A DNA stretch of 5,057 nt, taken from NCBI GenBank assembly GCA_964352985.1, contig CAYGUK010000174.1, forward strand, positions 1 through 5,057, given 5' to 3'. The stretch is from CAYGUK01 sp964352985 (GTDB taxonomy: Bacteria > Pseudomonadota > Gammaproteobacteria > JAHCLG01). The notes under the pieces are model-generated. The model saw only the letters and a program-made list of their open reading frames with translations, ran no database searches and was not told the origin of the DNA. Of this stretch, positions 1 to 5,057 are shown piece after piece; within the stretch, counting starts at the first letter, position 1, and every line of letters starts with the position of its first letter. The translations under genes were made by a program, and so were the position numbers.

Positions 1-106
1 TCGCTCGATGATATGTGTGATTGATAGAGGTCGCATTTAACCAATTTTCATGACCTCGACTTGTCACGTCTCCACTTATACCGTTAAACTTTATAAATAT
101 ACTCAA
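1..106 (-). CDS. Hcp-family (type VI secretion tube-like) protein, N-terminus only, cut by the window edge
   Basis: Minus-strand reading frame, open from the in-frame stop at 157-155 down to base 1. I chose the TTG at 106-104 as start: a GTGAGG ribosome binding site lies 9 nt upstream, and the protein then begins MSIFIKFNGISGDVTSRGHE, followed by NWLNATSINHTYHRA up to the edge. The pattern of a short beta strand, FNGISGDVT, then GHENW closely resembles the N-terminus of Hcp proteins (PF05638), which typically read like (I/Y)hKhDGI.GD.T..GH..W followed by a strand. Hcp forms the hexameric-ring tube of type VI secretion systems, and related proteins also occur outside complete systems. An alternative start is GTG at 121, adding five residues. 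It carries its own promoter and is separated from traD by about 350 bp, so it looks like a separate unit beside the transfer genes. The family call rests on 35 residues and remembered family sequence. Confidence 0.66.
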   Translation of the reverse strand, partial: MSIFIKFNGISGDVTSRGHENWLNATSINHTYHRA

Positions 107-115
107 AATATACAA

Positions 116-121
116 CCTCAC
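116..121 (-). promoter_or_regulatory. Ribosome binding site deciding the Hcp-like start
   Basis: The minus strand reads GTGAGG here, 9 nt before the TTG at 106. This spacing makes the TTG the best start. It also means the GTG at 121, which could itself be read as a start codon, is more likely part of the Shine-Dalgarno sequence. Confidence 0.5.
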
Positions 122-140
122 ATTATTTAATATGCGCCAA

Positions 141-169
141 ATACTATATAAACATTAAATTCACGTCAA
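141..169 (-). promoter_or_regulatory. Sigma70-like promoter for the Hcp-like gene
   Basis: On the minus strand the -35 box is TTGACG (169-164), followed by exactly 17 bp and a -10 box TAGTAT (146-141). Both boxes match the consensus at five of six and four or more of six positions. Transcription would begin near base 134, giving a leader of about 28 nt before the TTG start at 106, with the ribosome binding site placed correctly inside it. The agreement of promoter, leader and start makes it likely that the short partial gene is real. Confidence 0.55.
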
Positions 170-460
170 TGGGAATCGAATAATTTTTATTATATGCATA
201 ATTTAATTGATACTAACTCAAATCATTAACTTTATTGCTTATATATTCTTTATTTGTAGTAATTTGTGATACTTTCCAGGTGATTTAATAGTTTGAAATT
301 CTGAAATAAAAATATTCCAAAAATAATGTTTTGTAATTTAGAATTTACTAAGATTATATTTGTCGAAAATTGCAAAACTGATAGTGTCCGCTAATTCGCG
401 GTAAGTTAACTCATTATTACCTTCCCTGTAAAAATAAAGATAACATCTACAAATTTTATA
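170..460. other. AT-rich intergenic stretch without a supportable gene
   Basis: All frames are broken by frequent stops. The longest start-to-stop frame I noticed (326-394, 23 codons, plus) has no ribosome binding site and no recognisable sequence. The stretch separates the end of traD (461) from the Hcp-like promoter. I found no clear Rho-independent terminator for the traC-traD unit: the candidate stem GGTAA/TTACC around 400-421 is short, has a 12-nt loop and lacks a T-tract. The only GC-rich point is the imperfect palindrome at 388-401. Confidence 0.5.
388..401. repeat. Small GC-rich imperfect palindrome in AT-rich spacer
   Basis: The sequence CCGCTAATTCGCGG has arms CCGC (388-391) and GCGG (398-401) around a 6-nt centre, and differs from a perfect 14-bp palindrome at one symmetric pair. 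It stands out against the AT-rich surroundings. It could be a protein-binding site, the relic of a mobile-element end (the neighbouring AGTGTCCGC is reminiscent of some insertion-sequence ends), or a weak stem after traD. Nothing in the window decides between these. Confidence 0.3.
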
Positions 461-736
461 TTAAGTGGTGCTAAATAGGAATTCACTCGTACCTTTAATC
501 TTACACAAGTCAACATAATTCTGCTCTTGCTCCAATTGCCTAACAACATCAACTATCGCCCCTAATATGACGGCTTTCGGATAATCCGAAAGTCCGCCCT
601 TTATTACCAATCCACCTAATTCGATTTTGCGTCTGGTCTCAGCTTTTCTTTTTCTTTCACGCAGGTTGTAGAGTTCCTTTTCCATTTTTATTAATCTCCG
701 TTTTGTTTGTTTGATTTGTTTGGCTAAGTTGTTCAT
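461..736 (-). CDS. traD: TraD-family small conjugal transfer protein
   Basis: A 91-residue protein. Residues 1-33 are highly basic and heptad-like (coiled coil likely). Residues 35-49 read RRKIELGGLVIKGGL, the hallmark of the small TraD proteins of Ti-type transfer systems (PF06412), followed by a helix, KAVILGAIVDVVRQLEQ (54-70). Ti TraD is about 70 residues and lies between traC and traG. Its exact role is not well established; it is taken as an accessory factor of DNA processing, unrelated to the large coupling ATPase also called TraD in F. The ATG at 736 keeps the full coiled coil but has no good ribosome binding site. The ATG at 685 (residue 18) has GGAG 10 nt upstream and would give 74 residues, closer to Ti TraD. 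Either start lies inside the upstream gene, so translation is probably coupled. The expected traG does not follow. Confidence 0.85.
   Translation of the reverse strand: MNNLAKQIKQTKRRLIKMEKELYNLRERKRKAETRRKIELGGLVIKGGLSDYPKAVILGAIVDVVRQLEQEQNYVDLCKIKGTSEFLFSTT
657..736 (-). other. 80-bp out-of-frame overlap of the traC-like gene and traD
   Basis: The last 80 bases of the upstream gene are also the first 80 of traD in a different frame, if the ATG at 736 is used; with the ATG at 685 the overlap is 29 bases. The upstream protein is low-complexity here (QTNQTNKTEINKNGKG), while traD encodes a regular basic heptad pattern, so the selected frame is probably traD. This is consistent with a tail gained by read-through into the next gene and with coupled translation. 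Confidence 0.6.
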
Positions 737-956
737 GGCTTAAGCGCTTTGCTAGTTGTTTAAATTCTCTGATCAAAGTTTCATCACTAAAATTCTCTAA
801 TCCATTTTCGAAACACACTTTTCCTAAATGCAATTTACGTTTATGTTGTAGTCGTTCGAGCTTTTCATTTGCTTCGCGAATAGCTCTTTCTAAGCTACTA
901 GATCTTTCAGTAAATGTTTTTTCATGGCGGGTTTTTGACGCCTTTTCATTGAGCAT
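657..956 (-). CDS. TraC/TraD-family small conjugal transfer protein (position of Ti traC)
   Basis: A 99-residue protein starting at the ATG at 956, which has GGAG 6 nt upstream; a GTG at 968 would add four residues but would place the ribosome binding site inside the coding region. Residues about 20-40 (SLERAIREANEKLERLQHKR) are coiled-coil-like. Residues 40-53 (RKLHLGKVCFENGL) align without gaps with the RKIELGG...GGL motif of the downstream TraD, and the match continues through the next helix, so the two are paralogues. It lacks the full double-glycine motif. The tail from residue 77 is rich in Q, N, T and K and is encoded where the gene overlaps traD out of frame. By order (relaxase, oriT, this gene, traD) it occupies the place of traC in Ti plasmids. 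The predicted role is an accessory oriT or relaxosome protein; this is inference from synteny and the motif. Confidence 0.72.
   Translation of the reverse strand: MLNEKASKTRHEKTFTERSSSLERAIREANEKLERLQHKRKLHLGKVCFENGLENFSDETLIREFKQLAKRLSHEQLSQTNQTNKTEINKNGKGTLQPA
696..699 (-). promoter_or_regulatory. Possible internal ribosome binding site for traD
   Basis: GGAG on the minus strand, 10 nt upstream of the ATG at 685, within the 5' part of the longer traD frame. It is the best Shine-Dalgarno-like sequence near either traD start and argues for the 74-residue form. The conserved-looking coiled coil ahead of it argues for the longer form. Confidence 0.35.
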
Positions 957-962
957 AATTTT

Positions 963-966
963 CTCC
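963..966 (-). promoter_or_regulatory. Ribosome binding site of the traC-like gene
   Basis: GGAG on the minus strand with a 6-nt gap to the ATG at 956. This decides that ATG over the GTG at 968, which lies upstream of and overlaps the site. Confidence 0.55.
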
Positions 967-1004
967 ACTTAAAAAATGAAATATTAAAAGGCGACGACTC
1001 GACA

Positions 1005-1032
1005 ACCTTAACACCCTGTTAAGATCTGTCAA
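1005..1032 (-). promoter_or_regulatory. Probable promoter of the traC-traD unit
   Basis: On the minus strand a perfect TTGACA (1032-1027) is followed, after 16 bp, by TAAGGT (1010-1005), which keeps the most conserved -10 positions T1, A2 and T6 but is otherwise weak. Transcription would start near 998 and give a leader of about 40 nt before the ATG at 956. A strong -35, a weak -10 and a perfect inverted repeat in the spacer suggest a regulated promoter. An alternative -10 is TAATAT (986-981), but it lacks a good -35. Confidence 0.42.
1007..1023. promoter_or_regulatory. Perfect inverted repeat CTTAACA-CCC-TGTTAAG inside the tra promoter, candidate operator
   Basis: Seven-base perfect arms (1007-1013 and 1017-1023) with a 3-nt centre occupy most of the promoter spacer and overlap the predicted -10. 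A dimeric repressor bound here would block the traC-traD promoter. A third copy of the half-site TGTTAAG lies at 1124-1130, eleven bases before the relaxase ATG, so one regulator could touch both divergent units. The regulator is not in the window, unless one of the small Tra proteins or the relaxase serves as one. Confidence 0.45.
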
Positions 1033-1035
1033 GAT
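1016..1035. repeat. 10-bp tandem repeat in the intergenic control region
   Basis: CTGTTAAGAT (1016-1025) is followed directly by CTGTCAAGAT (1026-1035), nine of ten bases identical. The 10-bp period is about one helical turn, so both copies face the same side of the DNA. The first copy contains the right arm of the candidate operator and the second contains the -35 box of the minus-strand promoter. Confidence 0.5.
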
Positions 1036-1056
1036 GCTGAAAATAAAAAATTGAAA

Positions 1057-1079
1057 TTATTTTCACGCAGTGAAAATAA
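1057..1079. repeat. Perfect 10-bp inverted repeat with 3-nt loop beside oriT
   Basis: Arms 1057-1066 (TTATTTTCAC) and 1070-1079 (GTGAAAATAA) pair without mismatch around GCA. It lies between the traC-traD promoter and the hairpin of the proposed nic site. There is no T-tract after a GC-rich stem, so it is not a typical terminator. It is more likely a binding site for a relaxosome accessory protein or repressor, or a secondary structure of the transferred strand. It falls inside a possible upstream extension of the relaxase frame, which argues against that extension being coding. Confidence 0.6.
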
Positions 1080-1186
1080 ATCAAAAAATCCGATTCGGCG
1101 CAATATACATTGCTTTGCAATGTTGTTAAGTTATTCAATTATGGCAATTGAATTCGCACGCATGAGTATTATTAAACGCAGTGAAA
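1065..1186 (+). repeat. 11-bp direct repeat ACGCAGTGAAA flanking the oriT core
   Basis: Identical copies lie at 1065-1075 and 1176-1186, 111 bp apart, on either side of the proposed nic hairpin. The first is part of the 10-bp inverted repeat; the second lies inside the relaxase gene and encodes the RSE of KRSEM. The distance is a multiple of three, so the same frame reads SRSEN and KRSEM. It may be a pair of protein-binding sites or the trace of a small duplication; chance is not excluded. Confidence 0.4.
1090..1123 (-). other. oriT: Candidate origin of transfer (oriT) core: hairpin plus TTGCGCC nic-like sequence
   Basis: On the minus strand a perfect 7-bp hairpin, ACATTGC-AAA-GCAATGT (1123-1107), is followed at once by ATATTGCGCC (1106-1097). 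Hairpin, short AT-rich spacer, then TGCGCC is the architecture of MOBQ nic regions such as RSF1010/R1162 and Ti plasmids. A second small palindrome, CCGA-T-TCGG (1090-1098), lies on the other side of the core. The place, between divergent traC-type and traA genes, is where Ti plasmids carry oriT. If right, the minus strand is cut near 1097-1101; traC, traD and the Hcp-like gene would enter the recipient first and the relaxase gene last. The exact cut bond cannot be fixed from this sequence. Confidence 0.6.
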
Positions 1187-4100
1187 TGCGCAACGCTATC
1201 CAAGTTGCAGCCTATCGTGCGCGAGAAAAGTTAATCGATCATCGTACCGATCAAGTTTATGATTATTCAAAAAAATCGGATTTGGTTTTTCAAACTATTT
1301 TACTGCCAGAAAATGCAGATGTTATTTTTTCAAATCGTGAGAAATTATGGAATCTTGCAGAACTTGCAGAAACTCGCAAAGATGCGCAAGTGGCGAAAGA
1401 AATTATGCTTGCGCTACCCAAAGAATTACCGCTCGACCATTTAATTGAATTAGCAGAACGATTTGCTTATGATCAATTTGTCCAACATGGTCTCGCTGCA
1501 GATATTGCGATTCATCATCATGATGAAAACCCACATGCGCATATTCAAGTAACAACACGTCGTATTATAGGCAAGGAGTTTGATCGCTATAAGGCTCGAG
1601 ATTTAAATCCTAGTTTTGCTTTTGGAAAAATCGCAGGTCAGGATCATTGGAATAAAATTTGGCGAGTCGCGCAAAATCACTATTTCCAGGAAAAAGGAAT
1701 TGATTTAATCGTCGACCCTAATCGATTAATTCCTACTATTCACGAAGGTCGAAATCGTAATCCTAATACTGAACTAATTAAAATCAATCAAGAACGAAAG
1801 CTTGAAGCTCGTGAAATTACATTGATTGATCCCATTAATATTATTAATCAATTAAGTCTCACTCATACTATTTTTTCTCATCAAGATGTTGCTAAGTTAT
1901 TACATAAAACTTTGGACAAAACTGATGATTTTAAACATCTTCTCATTAAGGTAATCAATCATCCAAGCTTAATAAAACTGGGATTGGCTGAAGATGGATT
2001 TGAGCGATACATTACTGCGAACGCCTTTAAAAAAGAAATCAAACTTGAGCAAGATTGTATACAGTTAATAAAACTACATCAGCATTTTGTGCCAGAAAAA
2101 TTAATTAATAATACTCTAGCTAAATTTCAACTAAATCAGGGGCAAGCCGATGCTTGTCGACATGTGTTAAGCAATGGCAGTTTAAAAGTTATTGTTGGCC
2201 GTGCTGGTACAGGAAAAACCTACACCATGAAAGCTGTTAACAGTGCTTTTCAAGAATGTGGTTATCAAACTATGGGCTTGGCACTCGCTGGTGTTGCTGC
2301 AGATGGGTTGAAGAGAGAGGCAGATATAAATTCTAGAACTATTGCCAGTTTTAAAAAGTTAATCACCCAACAACCAAAGTATTTAACTAAGAAGCATGTT
2401 TTAATTGTTGATGAAGCCAGCATGATTGATTTGCATGATATGGCCTTCATTATTAAAAACATAAAACGCAGTGGTAGTAAATTAATTGTATTAGGAGATC
2501 ATGGTCAAGCTGAAAGTATTGGTGCTGGTTCTCCTTTCCCAACATTACTGCATAGTTGTGGTTATATAGAATTAAATGAAATTCGTAGACAAAAAACTGA
2601 ATGGATGCAAAAGGCAACACTTAATTTTGCCAATGGTAAAACGAGACTAGCTCTCAAGCAATATCAACAACATGGTTATTTACATTTTGATAATGATGAA
2701 GAAAGTGCTAAAGAACACTTAATTAATGATTGGTTTAAACACTTTAAGAAGCAGAATATTGCTCATAACATTATTACAGCACATCAAAATAAAACTATAA
2801 CTGAATTAAATATCTTAGCTCGAACAAAACTAATTGAGCAGGGTTATATCGAAAAAGGTAAATCTGTTTTCGCAAGCAAAAGCATAATTCATTTATGTGT
2901 GAATGACCGGATCATCTTTTTGAAAAATGACTCACAACTTAAAGTGAAGAATGGACACTTTGCTACAGTCACAGCCATTAATGATAATATTATTACTGTG
3001 CAATTAGACAATGGACGATTTGTTACAATTGATAATAATACCTTTCGGCAATTTGATTACGGGTATGCGGCAACTATTCATAAATTACAAGGTGTAACGA
3101 AAGTCAATACCTTTGTCTATGTTGATGGTTGGGGTTGGAATCGTAATTTAACTTATGTTGCCATGTCACGGCATAAACACGCTTGTCATTTATATGCTAG
3201 TAAAGAAATTCATAAGAGTGAAAACAAATTATTTCATCAACTCTCACGCTATGGGATTAAAGATGCGATTGTTGACTTTCCCCTACGTTTTGCCATTGAG
3301 GCTAAACTAAAGCATCAAACTGTTTTTGGACAATTATTTAAAAAGCTTAATATCAATGCGGATAAAATAAAAGATTATTGGCAATGGCTGTTTAGCTATC
3401 AACATAAAAAACAGATAAAAAATCATAAACTAGATCTATACGAGATTATTAAAAAGCGCAACAAAACTAAAATTGTGGCTACTTACATTGATATTGATAA
3501 ACAAATCAAATCCATTCAACAACAAATAATACAACTTGGAAAAAATAACTTTAATGCGACTGCAAAAAAACTTGGTGTTAATAAACAGCTTTATAATTTA
3601 TATGAGCAGCGTAACAAACTTGCATTTACTATTATCAATCAAAAAGAAAATTTAGAACCAGCAATTACTCGGAATAATATTAATATTACGATACTAGAAC
3701 AACAAGCTTTTCGCCACCGCGTAAGGATCGATAAAGAAATTCAAAGCAAGAAAGCTAAACCTAGTTTAGCTTATCAACAGAAACAAGAAAGCAAATTTTA
3801 TGATTACCAACAAGTAAACCACGCTTTAATGAATCGTGCTGAAGAGTTTTATAGTAGTCACTTGGGTAAGCCATCAATAAGGAATATAACTGATCTTCGT
3901 TTTGGTAATAAGGGAAGTTTTGCTGTTCAAATTGGCGGGAATTATAAAGGATTATGGAAATCATTTGAATCTGATGACAGGGGTAATCCAATACAGTTTT
4001 TACTAAATCCACATCATGGGCTTGGTATGGAATTTAAACAAGCGCTAGCTTATGGTGCCGAGTGGGCAGGATTAACCGACACTCAAGTTTGTAAAAATTT

Positions 4101-4980
4101 TGTTATTGAAAAATCAGTGGCAGAAATATCAAAAGAAAAAAAAGAACAAGAAAGAGAAATTAAGAAGCGAATCAATACTGCGAGATATCTTGCTTCATTA
4201 TCAATACCAATTAAAGGCACATTGGCCGAAAAATATCTCAAAGTTCATCGTAAAATTCCCGTTGATATTAATAGCCCGGATTTACGATTCTTACCAGGAA
4301 ATGAAAAATATCCTGAACCAAAATTATTAGCCATATCGCGAAATGAAAAAAGTGAAATTACCGCAGTTCAAACCATTGCCTTAGATAAAGACACTGCGAA
4401 TAAAAACAAAACAACAAAGCAAAACAAAATAGTAAATGGGGTTCGTTACCATTTTTTAATTCATAAAGGTTCGAGTGATAAAGTGATCTTTGCTGAAGGT
4501 GTTGAAACAGGATTATCAGTTGCTTATGCGATGCCAGAGGCTAACATCTATGCTGTTTGTGGCTCCCCTGCTTTAATGAAAAATATTGATTATTTATTAA
4601 AGCATCATAAAACTGATAAATTGATCATCGCTGCTGATAATGATCAAAAAGGCAGTGATAGCATGCGGTTGCTAAAAGATACTTTTAATTATTATGAAGA
4701 TAAAGGGATAGAGACTTACGTGATAAAACCAGATAAAGAAGATAAATCATTAAAAATAGATTGGAATAATGTGCTCATCAATAAAGGAGCTGAATCTGTA
4801 AAGTCTTCTTTTATCAAAAAACTCAAGAGTAAATATTATTTTAATTCTAATAAAATAGATGTGGATAAAATTTTAATTAATGATAGCAAATTAAATAAAA
4901 ATCATTTAAATATTGAATGCTTATTTGAAAAAAAAGAAATATCCAACACTAAAACTATTGATATCGACTTTGAAAGATAA
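1141..4980 (+). CDS. traA: TraA-type conjugative relaxase, MobA/MobL (MOBQ) relaxase-helicase-TOPRIM fusion
   Basis: A 1279-residue protein (numbered from the ATG at 1141) predicted to nick oriT, stay bound to the 5' end and unwind the transferred strand. Residues 1-200 are the MobA/MobL relaxase (PF03389): MAIEFARMSI start, catalytic tyrosine candidate Y25 in VAAYRARE, metal-binding histidines in HHHDENPHAH (125-134). Residues about 325-690 are a superfamily 1 helicase like RecD/TraI: Walker A GRAGTGKT (353-360), DEAS (424-427), GDHGQ (452-456), ERRQ-like EIRRQ (480-484), GYAATIHKLQG (641-651) and YVAMSRHK (672-679). A lysine-rich, partly coiled linker (about 730-885) leads to a primase-like region (about 895-980) without zinc cysteines, then a TOPRIM domain (about 1010-1230) with FAEGVETG (1117-1124) and AADND (1164-1168). 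The frame is intact. An in-frame TTG at 1051 would add 30 residues, but these cover the oriT-like structures and family members start at MAI. No clear ribosome binding site precedes 1141. Low expression, or repression by relaxase bound at the adjacent hairpin, is possible. Confidence 0.92.
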   Translation: MAIEFARMSIIKRSEMRNAIQVAAYRAREKLIDHRTDQVYDYSKKSDLVFQTILLPENADVIFSNREKLWNLAELAETRKDAQVAKEIMLALPKELPLDHLIELAERFAYDQFVQHGLAADIAIHHHDENPHAHIQVTTRRIIGKEFDRYKARDLNPSFAFGKIAGQDHWNKIWRVAQNHYFQEKGIDLIVDPNRLIPTIHEGRNRNPNTELIKINQERKLEAREITLIDPINIINQLSLTHTIFSHQDVAKLLHKTLDKTDDFKHLLIKVINHPSLIKLGLAEDGFERYITANAFKKEIKLEQDCIQLIKLHQHFVPEKLINNTLAKFQLNQGQADACRHVLSNGSLKVIVGRAGTGKTYTMKAVNSAFQECGYQTMGLALAGVAADGLKREADINSRTIASFKKLITQQPKYLTKKHVLIVDEASMIDLHDMAFIIKNIKRSGSKLIVLGDHGQAESIGAGSPFPTLLHSCGYIELNEIRRQKTEWMQKATLNFANGKTRLALKQYQQHGYLHFDNDEESAKEHLINDWFKHFKKQNIAHNIITAHQNKTITELNILARTKLIEQGYIEKGKSVFASKSIIHLCVNDRIIFLKNDSQLKVKNGHFATVTAINDNIITVQLDNGRFVTIDNNTFRQFDYGYAATIHKLQGVTKVNTFVYVDGWGWNRNLTYVAMSRHKHACHLYASKEIHKSENKLFHQLSRYGIKDAIVDFPLRFAIEAKLKHQTVFGQLFKKLNINADKIKDYWQWLFSYQHKKQIKNHKLDLYEIIKKRNKTKIVATYIDIDKQIKSIQQQIIQLGKNNFNATAKKLGVNKQLYNLYEQRNKLAFTIINQKENLEPAITRNNINITILEQQAFRHRVRIDKEIQSKKAKPSLAYQQKQESKFYDYQQVNHALMNRAEEFYSSHLGKPSIRNITDLRFGNKGSFAVQIGGNYKGLWKSFESDDRGNPIQFLLNPHHGLGMEFKQALAYGAEWAGLTDTQVCKNFVIEKSVAEISKEKKEQEREIKKRINTARYLASLSIPIKGTLAEKYLKVHRKIPVDINSPDLRFLPGNEKYPEPKLLAISRNEKSEITAVQTIALDKDTANKNKTTKQNKIVNGVRYHFLIHKGSSDKVIFAEGVETGLSVAYAMPEANIYAVCGSPALMKNIDYLLKHHKTDKLIIAADNDQKGSDSMRLLKDTFNYYEDKGIETYVIKPDKEDKSLKIDWNNVLINKGAESVKSSFIKKLKSKYYFNSNKIDVDKILINDSKLNKNHLNIECLFEKKEISNTKTIDIDFER

Positions 4981-5057
4981 CATATTTGAAAATTTTATAT
5001 ACCCCTCTGTGCCAATATCAATGAGACAAAAAGATCGTTAAAATTAACGAGTGGCGG
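4981..5057. other. Non-coding end of window after the relaxase gene
   Basis: No reading frame can be supported in these 77 bases, and no typical terminator follows the relaxase stop directly. The next gene, in either orientation, would begin or end beyond the window. Confidence 0.4.
5035..5050 (-). terminator. Weak hairpin, possibly a terminator for a minus-strand gene beyond the window
   Basis: TCGTTAA (5035-5041) and TTAACGA (5044-5050) form a perfect 7-bp inverted repeat around AA. Read on the minus strand it is followed by TCTTTTTGTC, a short T-run, which fits a Rho-independent terminator of a converging gene. The stem is AT-rich and weak, the loop in this form is too small, and on the plus strand the sequence after it is GC-rich. 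It could equally be an operator. Confidence 0.25.

Noticed and set aside
27..57. Inverted repeat GAGGTC/GACCTC near the left edge
   Set aside because: Only 6-bp arms with a 19-nt loop, and it lies inside the Hcp-like coding frame; no sign of function.
326..394. 23-codon plus-strand frame starting at ATG 326
   Set aside because: No ribosome binding site, no recognisable motif, and length expected by chance in AT-rich DNA.
400..421. Stem GGTAA/TTACC as terminator of the traC-traD unit
   Set aside because: Five-base stem, 12-nt loop and no T-tract; too weak to call.
1051..1079. TTGAAA as -35 box of a relaxase promoter
   Set aside because: No acceptable -10 box at 16-18 bp; the spacer is filled by the 10-bp inverted repeat. 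The relaxase promoter could not be located.
1259..1444. 61-codon plus-strand frame inside the relaxase domain
   Set aside because: Shadow frame of traA; its sequence has no family features, while the main frame carries the relaxase motifs.
2265..2462. 65-codon minus-strand frame opposite the helicase region
   Set aside because: Lies opposite the conserved DEAS helicase motif region and has no independent start signal.
3761..4012. 83-codon minus-strand frame opposite the primase-like region
   Set aside because: Antisense shadow of traA with no ribosome binding site or recognisable domain.
4100..4330. 76-codon plus-strand frame in the TOPRIM-proximal part of traA
   Set aside because: Out-of-frame shadow within an A-rich stretch; the main frame continues with family-like sequence throughout.
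1..5057. CRISPR array, tRNA or rRNA genes
   Set aside because: No regularly spaced repeats and no tRNA- or rRNA-like sequence were seen on either strand.

Overview
The window is AT-rich and carries the mobilisation module of a conjugative plasmid or integrative element. The layout is a small traC/traD-type pair on the minus strand, a compact non-coding control and transfer-origin region, and one very large relaxase on the plus strand. This divergent order (traD, traC, oriT region, traA) is the one known from Agrobacterium Ti plasmids and from Ti-like transfer modules in Legionella and Rickettsia relatives. The low GC, lysine- and asparagine-rich proteins and a relaxase N-terminus beginning MAIEFARMSIIKRSE suggest an intracellular gammaproteobacterium (Legionella/Coxiella/Rickettsiella-like), but the host is inferred, not shown.

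Region by region. Bases 1-106 (minus) hold the first 35 codons of a gene cut by the window edge; its N-terminus looks like an Hcp-family protein (type VI secretion tube/secreted Hcp family). It has its own convincing sigma70-like promoter (141-169) and ribosome binding site. Bases 170-460 are AT-rich with no supportable gene. Bases 461-956 (minus) hold two overlapping small genes that are paralogues of each other, both of the TraC/TraD conjugal transfer type. Bases 957-1140 form the control region: a minus-strand promoter with a perfect inverted repeat in its spacer, a 10-bp tandem repeat, a 10-bp-arm perfect inverted repeat, and a hairpin next to a TTGCGCC core that looks like a MOBQ-type nic site. 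Bases 1141-4980 (plus) encode a 1279-residue fusion of relaxase, RecD/TraI-like helicase and TOPRIM primase-like domains. Bases 4981-5057 are non-coding with one short AT-rich hairpin.

How the parts would work together (inference): the TraA relaxase nicks the minus strand at the oriT just upstream of its own gene, its helicase unwinds the strand, and the TOPRIM module may act in the recipient. The small TraC/TraD proteins would be accessory factors at oriT. The coupling protein (TraG) and mating-pair genes expected in such a system are not in this window. The Hcp-like gene has a separate promoter and looks like cargo or a neighbouring gene rather than part of the tra operon.
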